This document shows, in pieces, positions 38,738 through 50,974 of a stretch of 64,000 bases of DNA. The notes below the pieces were generated by a model, which saw only the letters and a list, made by a program, of their open reading frames with translations, did not search any database and was not told the DNA's origin. Both the position numbers and the translations under genes were made by a program. Location of the stretch: the NCBI RefSeq assembly GCF_901709675.1, contig NC_051092.1:12584491-12648490 (forward strand). Direction: 5' to 3'. Positions within the stretch are counted from its first letter, which is position 1. Each line of letters opens with the position of its first letter. Origin of the DNA: Syngnathus acus. Lineage: Eukaryota; Chordata; Actinopteri; Syngnathiformes; Syngnathidae.

Positions 38738-40679
38738 CTTGTGTGCGCGTGTGTGCGTGCGCCTGTGCTGTTGTTTTTGAAAGCATGTTCAAGTCTGTGG
38801 GTGCACTCAGAGGAATTGTGTGTGTGTGTGTGTTTGTACTTCTTTTTGTGGCCGCAGAATATACGCACTCGGGTGCGTTGCAAGGCCATCCTTGTTGCTA
38901 CGTGGGCGTCCATTCACTTGGTGTGTCGCGTTACTTGGTAACAGATGTCTGCGCCAGGTTGCGTAGAAAGAAGACAAGCGTCACTGAACAGGAGGAGAGA
39001 TTGCAAGATGTTGGTTGGCATTGTCATTACTCTTGAATTGGAAAATATTCATCTTCAGGGCTTTGATGACCCATCATTGATTCCAAGCCACCAAAACAAG
39101 TCAATTTAAAGAGAAAGTCCACACCAGAATTTCTGTTTAAAAACGTGTTCCCGCTAGTTCAAACACTGCATTTGGATTAATATTGTGTTTGTGGAACATG
39201 AGTTAAGCAGGCAAAATTCACTCAGGGAAAATGACATCATGGTTGCAAGGTCTCAGGACACAACCAATCACGGCTCACCAGTTTTTTAGAAGCTGATCTG
39301 TGAAAGGTTGTGACGAGAGACCTCACAACCGATCGCAGCTCACCAGTTTTCAGAAACTGATCTGTGATTGGTTGTGACCTGAGACCTGAACAATTGTGAT
39401 GTCATTTTCAATAGACAGCAAGTGGCAATCTGGCCACCCCTTAGATAGATCGAAAACAGGTGGATTTTGGCTGTTTAATTCATATTGGATATGTCCTTAT
39501 GTGTCTACATCTCATCATTTAGTGAACCGTTTTAGCTATGTTCATGCATTCGTTTGACTTCCTCTTTAAAAAATAATTGATACAGTGGTGCCTGTGATAA
39601 ATAGATTTTTCAACACAAATGTTGGAGCTCACAAATAATACTCAATGCACTGGCATGGATTCTTTATTCTCTGTGAAGAACCACTTATATTACATCACGA
39701 TAATAAGATAAATATCTTAATTTAAAAATCACATTACAGTTACAAACATCCAGGTCACAGAATGATAAACATTTCTTTCCTTCAGAGGTTTATTGTCCAA
39801 TATGTCACTGTAGACTGGAGCGTCTTTCTTTCTTTGCTCGGATAGATCATGAAGAACATCTTCTATCAGTCCTTCAACGCGTACAAGACGGACATCGAAC
39901 CGCGGCTGAATGACATGACGCTCTACCACATGCAGTGCAGCCGCCGCCTCTTTGAGGTCCAGCTGTCGCACAGACGCGTCAGCGCCGCCTACATCGAGGG
40001 GGACAATGTCGCTGTCACCGTGGAGGGAGAGGCGGCCCGCGTCCTCAACTTTGACACGGGTATGGGTGATATTAATTTGATCTTCAGTAAAAATTTCAAC
40101 GCACGTGTCTAAGTGTAATGGTGGTTTCTGGCAAGTCTATCTGTGTGATCAACTGTTCAGTGTTTCACTACTTTTTATACAACTTGTTGTTCTCTAGCAA
40201 GGAGCTGAACTGCAAAATTTAAAACAGGTATTGATGAAAATTTGCAAAGCCTTTCTGTGACTTGTAAAGAATTTGTGTTTGTGAATCATGATTTAATGCT
40301 TTAATTTCATTCATTGTGCTGCTCCATCTGTACCCACCTGTGGGAAGTATAATAATGGCAAACGGTTCTGAACAGACGGTTGAAAATTCTTTATCATACT
40401 GAAATGTATTCATTCAGTCAGTATTTATTATGGAATGTCCACCAGTTAATGTTGATCCAATATGTTTGAATTATTATGACCTCCAAATTGTCTCCTGTAG
40501 GCTGCGGAGTGAATCTAGGCCTACGAGGCCTGGAGTCCATGAGCACATTCATCTACCGCACGGCCACCGCCGTGGACCAGCACGACGTCATGGAGGCTCT
40601 CTCGGCCAAGATGCAGCACTCAAGACAAGTGGCTCGCACCTTCAAGCAGACAGGTCTGACTGAGTCCATGTATGCCTGA
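33976..40679 (+). CDS. Flavin-dependent monooxygenase-like protein of unknown function
   Basis: Not recognised by name. Five exons: 33976-34449, 36048-36224, 37762-37971, 39846-40059 and 40501-40679, giving 417 residues with all junctions GT-AG and phases consistent. The N-terminus has a hydrophobic segment at about residues 20-43, possibly a membrane anchor. It is followed by a Rossmann dinucleotide motif VLVVGSGPVGL (GxGxxG at 59-64) and the acidic end of the second strand, LDERNR (about 83-88). At about 175-182 IVVADGSC matches the DG motif of the UbiH/p-hydroxybenzoate hydroxylase group. Near the end, DTGCGVNLGLRG (about 357-368) resembles the GxNLG part of the third FAD motif, but the usual GDAAH is absent. 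Overall layout also recalls the MICAL monooxygenase domain. I infer FAD binding; activity and substrate are unknown. Tc1-like fragments lie in introns 1 and 2. Polyadenylation candidate at 41623-41628. Confidence 0.85.
34719..35200. mobile_element. Internally deleted Tc1-like element in flavoprotein intron 1
   Basis: One end shows GAGTCTACACACGCCTATTT followed by AGATAAATCATTTAAAAAC and AATGTGACCTCTAACCC, the terminal-repeat wording of a widespread fish Tc1 element. Further in come CCAAACATACATTTTGGAAT (a piece of the transposase region, reverse sense) and AGAGGGTGTGTACACTTGCG from the other side. Most of the transposase is gone. Confidence 0.65.
35830..35892. repeat. (AAAT)n microsatellite
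   Basis: Repeated AAAT units interrupted by CATA words, in flavoprotein intron 1. Confidence 0.85.
36613..36950. mobile_element. Second Tc1-like fragment, flavoprotein intron 2
   Basis: It contains CCAAACATACCTTTTGGAAT (reverse-sense transposase fragment), GAGGGTGTGCACACTTATGC and the terminal AGGGGTGTGTAGACTTTTTA. This is the right-hand part of the same Tc1 family seen at 34719-35200. No intact frame remains. Confidence 0.7.
38697..38835. repeat. GT-rich microsatellite, interrupted
   Basis: A GT repeat with GC interruptions at 38697-38764, and a second short GT run at 38816-38832, both in flavoprotein intron 3. Confidence 0.85.
39228..39408. mobile_element. Palindromic MITE in flavoprotein intron 3
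   Basis: The left arm begins AAAATGACATCATGGTTGC and includes GGTCTCAGGACACAACCAAT. The right arm reads ATTGGTTGTGACCTGAGACC and ends TGATGTCATTTT. The arms are inverted copies of each other with small mismatches, and an internal CAGTTTT..GAAGCTGATCTGTGA unit is partly duplicated. There is no coding capacity. Confidence 0.75.
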
Positions 40680-43600
40680 AACTTCTGATTTCATGGATGG
40701 TGCACACTGGTGGTTACAGAGAGAAGTTGTCACGCCAATGCCAACGAGTATCATCAACTCACCTAAAACGCCTTGGACTGAGTTTCTGATGCCTTTGCTA
40801 TAGTAGTATAATTTTTTTGTGATGGATTGTGTCCTTTTTTAATACTGTATGTAAAATAATGATATACTTAAGGATTATACTTTTAAAGGGACTTCAAGTT
40901 GAAGTAGTCCTCAATCCTTGGCCACACAATCCGAATTTGTATTTGAAACTCTAAGCAATGCTAACGCAGGAACTAATTTATAACCCTAACCCCTAACCTT
41001 CAAGTGACCTCTGGCTTATTTATCAGTCAAGGCCTGAAAAATATTTTATTTTGAAAAGTGACCAGATTCTATCTATTACATCCGTCTGTCACGGACTCTT
41101 TCACGAACAAGCGAAATGAGTGAAGTAAATCGACGCATTTGGAAATCTTTGCAATGAGGAAAAGGCACAGTGATTATTCATCACAAGAGCCCCAGTCCAA
41201 GAAGAAAACAAGGTGCATTTTACAGACAACACCCGAAGACCCACTTAAAATAGGGAATTACAGCGACGGGTGATTCCTCTACAATGAGCGAATGCTGCCT
41301 GCAAAACTTCGTCAAAAAACGTAAGTACCATGAAAGAGTCATATTTGGTAGATAATTGCATTGGTAATGCAAAGAAAAAAAAACCTGTGGATTTGCTTTT
41401 ATTGGACCATTGCCAAAGCAGAGAGTCGCAAGAGACTGTCAACACCGAAAAAAGTTCATTTTAAGATCACCTCGGTTTCAACACACACCATGATCCTATT
41501 TTAATAAAAAGAAAGAAAACATGTCTCCATGAAGGAAATACTTATTTGAATAATCGACCTAGACTACTGTTGCACTAGAGTGGCAGCCATGCAGTTTTAA
41601 ATCTCTCTTGTAAATTGACACAAATAAAGTTAGCCTACTCTAATAATCAGTGAGTTAGTTAACCTCCTCAGTCCTTTCCTTGTCGTCCATAGAATCGGGT
41701 GTTGAGTTTAAATAGAGCTTTGCTGTCTTCTAGCGGTGTCTTTGAAAAGTACAACACGACTTAACGACGTCTCTTGCCACAGCACCCCAAATGACATAAA
41801 GGTTGACAATGGCAGCATGTCAATCATGGCTGCTATTTCAAAATTGTTTATTGTTCCATATAAATTTCAAACCATTAATGCAAATCAGGTGTTGTGTCAA
41901 TGCAGACTCACGATCTTGTAGTTCCAGCATAAAAAAATAATTTTTAATGTATTTTTTTATAGACTTAAACTAGAATGCAATCTCTGATTATAGTGATTTT
42001 ACCTGACTGTATTTTTTTTGTAGACAATTGTTATGCAATGGGGGAATTTGGCTAGAATTGTGTCCATGATATGCTCAGTCAACCAAGTACCAATACTGTG
42101 CATCTAAACTGGTCACTTGACTTGCATAAGTCTGGGTTGGGTCACAAAATTTGCACCTTTCACATCAGTGAAGCAAATAGAAAGTGTCCCCCTTCTAATC
42201 CTAAACGGCCTCAATCGTGGGTTATTTTGACCCTCTCGGGTCAACAGTGTTCCCCTCTGAATTGGCCCGCTGCTCTTTTGCAAGGCCTCTCATTACGTAG
42301 ATGAGACGCAATCACGAGAACATCTTTTATCTTTGCATGTCATTAACATGTTGAAGGACAACATAATCAATGCATGGAATGACAAGTTGGTAAATGAATC
42401 AGACTGCCCAACGGGGACTTCGGGCTTTGATCAATGACACATGTTAAGCGAGTCTGACTTGCAAGGTGGGATCCAACTGCGTTATACTCATTTGTCGACT
42501 CTAATATCTCCCCTAAAATGGAAGTTTTACTGTACACATTTCCTGGACTTGATTTGTACCCGTGTGGAAAAATGTGCCCGGTACATGTTTCCTTCTGCCA
42601 CACGAGGGCACTGTTTGCTTACATTTAAAAATGGCTTTGGTTCATCCAGTCAATCGAATAACAATTTTGTCAAGCACAGACACAGAAATAAATTAATAAT
42701 GGTACTTAAAAACACACGTATACAAAAAATGGCAAGATTAAAATGAAGTGAAGAACAAATGCATTTATTGGAATTATTTTTACAATAAAAATATTTCCTT
42801 TTTTTAAATGTTAACTGGTTTATGCTTATGTTGTCGTTAAAAAAGACTTGACCTTGCCGAATAGTGAGGTTTCCACATTGCCCCTTTTTTAAAATGGTAG
42901 ACCCTCATTAACGATATTTCTGTTATACTGTATACTAAGGGTTATCTTTACCAAGATTTAGTGAGTACTTAAACATAACTTAAACATACTAAGTTAGTCA
43001 ACACTTATATTGACTTGATCTTGCTATATTGTGAGCAATCCACCACTTTTTTCTTTTCTTATAAATGAGAAGACGTCATTAATGATACTATAATATTTCT
43101 GCGGCCGGATAAGGAATTAAACAAAATAGAAAATATGACATCAGTTTTAACTTGCTAAATAGTGAGCCAAAAACTGTTTACAATGCCCTTTGTAACCAAT
43201 GCATGAATAATTGATAAATGTACGCTTATTTTCAAGATTTTTTTAATTTATTTTTGATTTATAGAAATATTTTTGTGTGTGTAATTGTATTATATTTCAA
43301 TATTACCTTTTTAGAAATATTCTCCATTTTTTATTGTACATTAGCTGGGAACAGTAAAGAGAATGAAATGATCAAACCCTATCAAAGGCTCCAAAAAGCA
43401 AACTAAAACTATAAACAGAGGGGAAAATGACCTCTGAATTAGTCAATAAGATGTATATTATTCCAATCTTAGCCTTTAACATTCACCTTCATATGAACTA
43501 AACAGCCACCAAGAATGAATGAAGATGTCGTTTTCACCTTTCCCTGCTTGCTTGAGAAGACGCCAGCACGGCCCGGTATCGACGGGCCTTTGCTTGCTGT

Positions 43601-44760
43601 CTTGACACGCAGACAGGAAGTCACTGTCGCATGACTTGGATATCGGCACCTTATCCGATGCGCACTGAGGGCCGCCTTGTCTCTGCTGCCTGCGCAAACA
43701 AGTTGTAGCCACAAAGAAAGCAATTAATGGTATCATTTGTGTCTTTGGCAATATTTGTGTCATGTCGTGAATCTTGCAGACTGCATATTTTTAATTTTGA
43801 TCTGGGGCAAGAATATCCTTATGGTAATTGTCTTTATTAAAATAGGAAATATGTACCGTGCAGATATTTTAAAAACATATTAGTAGCCTTTTTTGACAGA
43901 TAAATTGATGATTTATCCTTAATAAATATTTCAGAGGAAAAATCAGCACTCGTTTTTGTGGAAAAAAAAACATCAATTGTCACAGAAATAAGCTTATGAC
44001 AATTTCATAGCTGGATCGTATGAAATAATAATTTGCTTTTTATATTACTACCATACAGGTATTTATTTTTGCAGGTGCAGGTGACCTTTGACCTCTGTAT
44101 GACTTCTTACACTGTTGTTTAGTATACTTTTTTACTCTTTCACTATTTCGAGATTCCCCAATGACCCTTCACAGATCAACATGTCCCATTTATAAAAGGG
44201 TGTGCACACTTGTGCAAGTTATAGGTAACATGCCATAGTGGAAGAGATTTTATCTTGCTGCCATATTTTAAAAACCTGGGCTTTGGATGGTTTGTGTAAA
44301 CTTTTTAATGCAATTATATTTTTTTCTAAAACCATATGGTCTAAATCACTCCTCACGATTGAAACGAGCCGACTCCTCCTTCTCAAATGTGAGTGTGTGT
44401 GGAGTTGGGGAGGTGCGGTTAGGGGGGGGTTGTGTGTCACAGGTAGCCTGGGGGCCAGGTTGCTGTTGACAGGGACGAGGGTCTCAGATTTGAGGCAAGC
44501 CGTCACACCAGTGACTGCAGCTGCCTCCCCGAGTGACACCTCCCTGTTAGTGGGAGAGACGTGCCACTCTGCGTGTGTGTGCGTATGTGTGTGTGGACGG
44601 CCCCAGCAGGACTGATGAGGTGGCAGACCTTCATGTTGCACACCTAAGTAGAGTCCTGCCGGTGTCTGGACAAAGTGCACGAGGAGGTGAACACAATACA
44701 CAAAAGCATGTGGAAAACACACACACGCACACACATGCACACGCGTGCCCATGTCTCCAG
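40680..44760. other. Gene-free AT-rich DNA downstream of the flavoprotein gene
   Basis: The 3' region of the flavoprotein gene (AATAAA at 41623-41628) is followed by AT-rich unique sequence with no supported exon. A moderately GC-rich patch at 43490-43720 and another at 44340-44640 have complex sequence and may be regulatory. A Tc1-like end fragment lies at about 44160-44320. Confidence 0.45.
44160..44320. mobile_element. Tc1-like terminal fragment
   Basis: AAAAGGGTGTGCACACTTGTGC, GTTATAGGTAACATGCC and TTTGTGTAAACTTTTTAATG match the right terminal part of the Tc1 family seen at 36613-36950, in diverged form. Confidence 0.5.
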
Positions 44761-44764
44761 AGAG

Positions 44765-45020
44765 CCTCCAGTGGCGTATCGCCATCCCACCTTATCTAAT
44801 TTCATTAATGTGATCCCTGTCCGTTCCGTGACGGCTTAATGGCCATTATTTGTGGCTCCCTTCAAATAAAGGCCCGGGCAGTAAATTGCAGTCTGTGGAA
44901 ATCGAGATATAAACGCCACCCTGCATTACTGTATAATATCTTTGCCTTTAATTAACTGAAAGCCATGCCGACATTTATTGGATTGCAAGTTACTTGTTAA
45001 TGGCTATAAATTGTGCCACC
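44765..45020. promoter_or_regulatory. Candidate conserved non-coding element 1
   Basis: Complex, non-repetitive sequence between microsatellite-rich stretches, with ATTA-type homeodomain words (TTTCATTAATGTG, GGCTTAATGGCC, TTTAATTAACTG) and GATA-like words. There is no open frame of any quality. The texture is that of a vertebrate conserved enhancer. Conservation itself could not be tested. Confidence 0.4.
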
Positions 45021-45154
45021 CCTCAAAAAAGAAAAAAAAAAGAATCATTGCTTATTTTACATCAATAATTTGTGGACCTTTCCCTAATGATTATTCATTA
45101 CTTGCCTACAGGGACTGTCGTGTTTGGTGAGCTAAAGTGAATGAAGAATGTAAA

Positions 45155-45310
45155 GATTTAAGTGGGCAGCGTCTACTTAGTGTTATGGCTTTTGGTGCCA
45201 AGCATTAACTGTTTCGCCCTGTTGCCGTCCCGCCTGCATCTGGCTTCCCCGCTCTGTGAAAAATGTGTCGCGAAGGAATTTATTGCGTGGCTTTCATTCC
45301 ATCAGTACGA
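45155..45310. promoter_or_regulatory. Candidate conserved non-coding element 2
   Basis: A non-repetitive block with AGCATTAACTG, TGCATCTGGC and GGAATTTATTGCGTGGC, standing out against AT-rich flanks. It shows no splice-site-bounded frame. Regulatory role is inferred from texture only. Confidence 0.35.
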
Positions 45311-45729
45311 GCTACTTTCATGCAGAAAGTGCTGTTTTTTTTTTCTCTCTCTCCTAAGCGGCATTCTGACAGCGCAAGTATATTCTCCTGTTGCGGCGGA
45401 AAAGAAAAACGGTGCTGGTGTGGAAAGAAAAAAAGTGCTTGGCTGTGTGCATGTTAGCCATGTACAAACTACACAGCCAATATACTGTAAAAATGTAATT
45501 ATGGCTAATGTCAAAAATACAATAAAAGATACATCAAATAATTTAGTCAATAAGAATTGCCAATTTGTATTAAAAAAAACCTGCAATTTCCGGAATATAA
45601 TGCACTTGTGTATTAAAATCAAAATCAACCTTCAAATGATGATTTCTCTTTGCTCTTATGCATAATACGCTCCTGCGATTTGCTGGTTCCTGTATTCAAT
45701 ATCTAAAATTGAAGGAGATCCTCCAAACC

Positions 45730-45895
45730 CGGTCCTCGAGGGCAGCTGTTTTGCATGTTTTACATGTCTCCCTCATCCAACACACTTGATTCAAATGATC
45801 TGGATCGTTATCAAGATTCCTCCAGAGTTTGCTGATGATCTTTTGAACCAGATGCATTGGGCTAGGGAGACATGCAAGACAGCGGCCCTCAATAC
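45730..45895. mobile_element. Inverted-repeat MITE
   Basis: Begins GGTCCTCGAGGGCAGCTG and TTGCATG..ATGTCTCCCT, and ends AGGGAGACATGCAAGACAGC and GGCCCTCAATAC. The two ends are inverted copies. The interior (CACACTTGATTCAAATGATC) is typical of a short palindromic element abundant in teleosts. No coding capacity. Confidence 0.7.
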
Positions 45896-46384
45896 GTGAA
45901 TCACTTGACTGAGTTCTTCAATCAAACTTTTGTTCTGACCAACCACGACAACAGAAATCCTCATCAGAAAATTATAGAAGCACAAACCTCTTTTTTTAGT
46001 GAAAGATGCACAAAGCGCCTCTCAATTACGAAGTACTGTATTTAAGCACAGTCTACTTGTTGTCCAAAATAACATCTATATACTGTAATCCTGCTTTTTA
46101 TCTCACAACCATGCCCAATGACGTAAGTTATAAAATGAACCCACAGTAGTTGTTTTCCGTAGGTGTAAAACACAAAACCCACTTAATAGTGTTACTGCAG
46201 ACCGAGAGACTGTGATAGATGGGGGTCTCCTGCAGGTTGTATAGTGTGAAGGGCTTCTTTCATTTTGCACCTAATGTGGCCAATGTGTGCGTGAACTCAC
46301 TGTATCAAGCATCTGTTAGTGAAGAACTTCCTGTTTCTAGTTTGTCACTAAAATGTGCGTGTGTGGGTGTGTGTGTCCATCCGT

Positions 46385-46570
46385 CAGTCAGCCTCCACCA
46401 GCCCACTCCTCGGAAAGAACATATTCCCTGTTGTTGGCGGGCACCCGTCGGAGGGGGCGGGTGGCTCTCATCACGCGCCGCCACTTGCTCGGCGCTGGCA
46501 TTGATCTGGCGTGGAGGGACGAGAGATCTGACAGGCCTGCCACAAAAATCAGAGCCATCGCAAAGCCGAG
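46385..46570. promoter_or_regulatory. Candidate conserved non-coding element 3
   Basis: A GC-richer, complex block between GT-rich stretches, containing GGCATTGATCTGGCGTGG and GAGATCTGACAGGCCTGCC. It has no convincing exon and is followed by a CA-rich stretch and a locally duplicated segment. Confidence 0.3.
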
Positions 46571-46615
46571 CCGCATAGAACACACACACGCAGGCGCACA
46601 CAAACACATTCCCAA

Positions 46616-46760
46616 AGTCAAAAAGAGCAGTCAGTCAGTCAGCCAGCCGGCGCGTACGCATGCAGCTCGGGCCTGTCAGTACGCATTGGCCTGAGCAGGC
46701 AGGCCCATGTAGAAGGAAGAGAATGGCAACTGAAGGCAGTTGAACGGAGCAGAAAATGTA
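46616..46760. repeat. Local duplication, copy A
   Basis: Shares the ordered words AAAGAGCAGTCAGTCAGTCA, GGGCCTGTCAG, GAAGGAAGAGAATGGCAA and TGAAGGCAG with 47284-47410. It is a diverged duplicate about 650 bp away. Confidence 0.75.
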
Positions 46761-47180
46761 ATCGCAATATGTATGTAAAAGTCATGCTAATTGGGAGAAG
46801 AGTGATGTCTTTATGGCTGTATTTAAAAAGCACACTCTTCATAACAAAATCAAGTGCATTTAAAAACAACTGGTTGTCAAAGTTTCTCAAGTTACCGTAC
46901 GCATCGTTGCGAGCAAATGAGATAAAACATTATGAGATGAAACATTAGTTTAAGGAATTAAGTGAAAAACATTTTTAAAATAAGGTACAGAGAGAACTCG
47001 CATGGAGCTGCTGTGGGCCACAACTCACACACGGATGTTCACACGTCGACTAACCTGCCTGATGTTGTTCACAAGCCTACGCTCACACAGCCACTACACA
47101 AATCCTACAGTTTGCACTTATACTATATAGGACCATTTTAGTTTTATTTTTTCTCAATTTATCATCATTTCAATGGACGC

Positions 47181-47187
47181 ACGCGCG

Positions 47188-47284
<97 letters not shown>
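47181..47284. repeat. (CA)n microsatellite
   Basis: ACGCGCGCACGC followed by about 45 CA units. Confidence 0.95.
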
Positions 47285-47286
<2 letters not shown>

Positions 47287-47410
47287 AAAGTAAAAAAAAG
47301 CAGTCAGTCACCACTCAGGTCGGGTCTGTCAGCTTGCATCGTGCGGACCAAGCACGCCCGATGTTGAAGGAAGAGAATGGCAAGTGAAGGCAGATGAGAT
47401 GGAAAACACG
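47284..47410. repeat. Local duplication, copy B
   Basis: Matches copy A (46616-46760) in GCAGTCAGTCA, GGGTCTGTCAG, GAAGGAAGAGAATGGCAA and TGAAGGCAG, in the same orientation and with the same preceding CA-rich stretch. Confidence 0.75.
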
Positions 47411-48712
47411 CTTTAGATGATAGAACATGAGAGCCCACTCAGTCTCGCACTCCCGCAGACCCCCTCCGCCAATCCCGTCCCACGTTAGCATGCTGCCCTC
47501 GGGTGCTCGGGCCTTCCTCTCCGAGAGGAACGCGTTCATCCCTTCTGCGAATGAGCAACTGTGACAGGGACGGAGAGGGATGGGGGGGTTGCCGTAGCAG
47601 CGGTGGGGTGACGATGGTGGGGGATGGCGATCATGTTTGCTCCGACAGACATTAGAGATGTTTTGTTTTTGCAAGGCTGACAGAAAAAAGTCAACGAAAA
47701 TGCTGAGCGGAGATCCTCTGTGAGTGACATGCATTGTGACTTTTTTAAGTGAGTGTGTGGAGAAGGGGGAGGGTGGACAGTTCACTTTTTGGGTCAAGTT
47801 GACTTTGGAATCGTTGCTCACGACAGCACTTTACAGTCAATGCAGCTGCACGTTAAACACATTCCTTCACTTGATGTCTGTCTCTTTTCATAAATTTCCA
47901 GCAGGTTCTCCTCTGTCCGCTCAACCCTATCAGACTGCAGCACAGTAGAAAACTTCCACAGAAGTCATATTCAAAAGTGCATCAAAAGAAGAGGTAATGA
48001 GAGAAAAGAATTGAGCCACTAAGAAATTGTGTGGGAAAACTCAATTTTTATCATTTTGAGCGAAGAAATCAATCATAAATAGATTAATAGTCTGAACCAC
48101 CTTCTAACACAGGTTTTCTGCAATCCCACAATTTTCTGAAAATTTTATTTGTCCAGTTATGACTCAATTTCTGTTGCGGTGCAACAAATGATTATTTTAA
48201 ATTTGGATTCACTTATAGTTTTGGTCCATAAGATCCATCAGAAAGTCTGCAAAAATGTTGATGAATGTTTTTCCAAGTAAAAGCAGATGTTTGCAAATTG
48301 TTTATTTAAAAAAAAAAATATATATATATATTTATATATCAAGAGGGGTTTTGATTCTCTTTGTATTTTTGTAGATGGGCGCAAGTAGAAAGGGCCGTCT
48401 GTGCCGTTGTAGGAGTGAACAGTGAACGGGGCCCCCATCTTTCCCTTGGAATGTTTTGCTATCTTGAACGAACCCTGACAAGCTGACATGAACGTGAATT
48501 TTGCTGCTTTTGCCAATAGTTGCAATTATATGCCCCTCAGTGACTTTTCCAAAGCCTCAGTTACTTTTTAAACAGGTTGTTATGATGTCAAAGTTCGGTT
48601 TCAAGCCTCAGTTTGCTCCCTAACTTGTTTACCAAACACTATTTATGTGCTTTATTACGCCTAGTGAGAGTGAGGGCCACATGCACTTGTTTTGTTTATC
48701 TTGATGTCACCT

Positions 48713-48822
<110 letters not shown>

Positions 48823-48939
48823 CGAGACGTCATTATTAACAAAGACTGAAACAGGTGCTAAACTTCCCCACCTCTCATTAATTATTGCTCTTTAATTTCC
48901 ACACACACGCACGCACGCACATGCACGCACACACATGGC

Positions 48940-49130
48940 GAGTTTGAGCCATAAAGCTTTCTGTGGCAGCAGCTGATGCATGGCAGCTTGTTGACACACA
49001 CTAACAGTGATATATAAGAGCGGATGAATCTGTAATTAAGCTTTGACAGGGCCCCGCACACTTCCCTCAGAGCGGCACACTTCATTATCTGCCCCAAAAC
49101 AAACTGCTCTGCCATACATACACACCAGCC
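48940..49130. promoter_or_regulatory. Candidate conserved non-coding element 4
   Basis: Complex block with GAGCCATAAAGCTTTCTG, CAGCAGCTGATGCATGGC (an E box) and CTGTAATTAAGCTTTGAC, following a CA-rich stretch. No exon is supported. Confidence 0.4.
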
Positions 49131-49139
49131 AGCCTTAAT

Positions 49140-50970
49140 TTAAGCAGCGGTTAAAAAAAGTCATTGCACGAAATTGCATCTGTTTGCTCGGCTGCAGTAT
49201 TTAGTATTTTTGTTTGTTTGTTATCCTATTGACAAGGCAAAGGGGTTGAAACTTCTGTTTCAGCTTCAGGTTAAAATTTAAGATGAAATAGGATGTAAGA
49301 TTTTTTTTTAATTGGGAAAATAATAATGCAACAATGATAAAAAATACTTATGAATACAAATCTGAGCATTTATTAAAATGCTCCAAATGCCCCAAAACAG
49401 TCAAGTTTATGGGCTCTTAATACTTTCCGAATTTGCTTATTTTTTCCACATAGATATTGTCACTTTTACATAGTGTACATTGTGTTGCATTCAGATTTAA
49501 TTTCAGGCAACTAGACACATGAAAATGAAACCATACCTTTCCCACAAAAACAATAAAAACAGACATAATGCTGTAAAATTACATCTCATAGAAACATAAC
49601 TAAAAAAATAAAATCACTGTCATAGTAAATCAAATGAAAGCAGGCTTTCAAGTCAAAGTTTGAAGCCTGTCTTGTTTTTTTCAAAAGGCTTTTAAGACAG
49701 TTTTAAACACATTTTTATTGTAATCTTTTGACTTAAATCATCAAAGTATTTATTCCCCCAAATAACTTTAAAACACACAAATTCACCACCACATACCCCC
49801 CCTTCCAAATTTGATCACAATGCTAAACAAATGTTCCATGCGGTGGCGTTCTGAAACAGGTTTATGCTGTAAGCCGCATGCAATCATTGAGCAGCATTTG
49901 CCCTGATGGCTGTCGGCACGTCAGCGTGGAGTGTGGGGGTTTGGGGGACAGAGAGCGGGTACGGAAGGTTGGGGACGGGTCAAGAGTCCTGACCTGTGAT
50001 GATGGCCCTGTTGACAGATGTCGTGTCAAATTTGTAATGGCTGTGTTTTAATGAGCTGTGAGTCACCGTAGAACACACATGCACGCACACACACATACAC
50101 ACACCAGATCACTGTCACTTGTCTCTGACGCAACCTGTCGACCTGTCGGTCAGTCAACGATGACTGCATCCTTACAACAAACACTGCATGTTGTGATAGG
50201 GGAACTCCCACCAGTTCCTCCCTTACCAACATTTTGCATGCTTACTGTTTTTTTAATCAACATGACTGAGGTGTTATATCAAAATAATGGATATTTGAAC
50301 AGAAATGGTGAAGCAACACGTGTAGATAGACAGATAATGCAGCAGTCCTCACAGGCATATCTTATTTTTGCTCTGTAAAAAACAGGAAGGCTGGAATAGA
50401 ATAATGGCATTTTCTTTCATGTCAGTGCGGAAAGATTATTTGAGAAGTACAATTGTCAGAGCACTTGTATTGCAAATCAAATTACGAGCATGGTCATAAA
50501 ACTCGATAAGCTCGCACTTGAAGGCATCGCTGTAGTTCAAATCGAAAACATACCAGACACTATGATTCCAAAGCACTTGAATATCATTTCAAACTCATTT
50601 TACAACATTACCCCTTCAAAATAAATTACTTACACATGCTGCCTGTCTGGCATTAATTTTCCCGACAGATCCGAAATGGCATTATTAAATACTGTCCTCA
50701 GTTTCAAGAAACATGTTAGTGATGCAATTATTAACACTAAACATGTCAAAAAAAAATCTGCAATCCGGCATTTTTCAATTCATCATATATTTCCTTTAAG
50801 TCCATGTCCATGCTAATGTGATCTTCTCTTTTGCGCCGTCTTGTTTTTCTTTTTTTACTATTTGGCTCCAGGCCCATTCTCCCTCAACTCTGGTCTTTTT
50901 TTTCATCATTGTTTGACCAGCCTGACTGTACTGTATCTGTACAAATGAATCGTGTGGGTGTGTGGGGGGG
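49140..50970. other. AT-rich DNA without a supported feature
   Basis: Mostly low-complexity AT-rich sequence. One moderately complex patch lies at 49845-49990. Nothing here can be named. Confidence 0.4.
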
Positions 50971-50974
50971 TTCC

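Noticed and set aside
44219-44785. 188-codon minus-strand open frame
   Set aside because: It crosses a GT repeat and a Tc1 fragment and shows no protein-like pattern.
45162-45665. 167-codon plus-strand open frame
   Set aside because: Half is Cys/Phe-rich and half Lys/Asn-rich, following local base composition. It overlaps a candidate non-coding element and has no homology I recognise.
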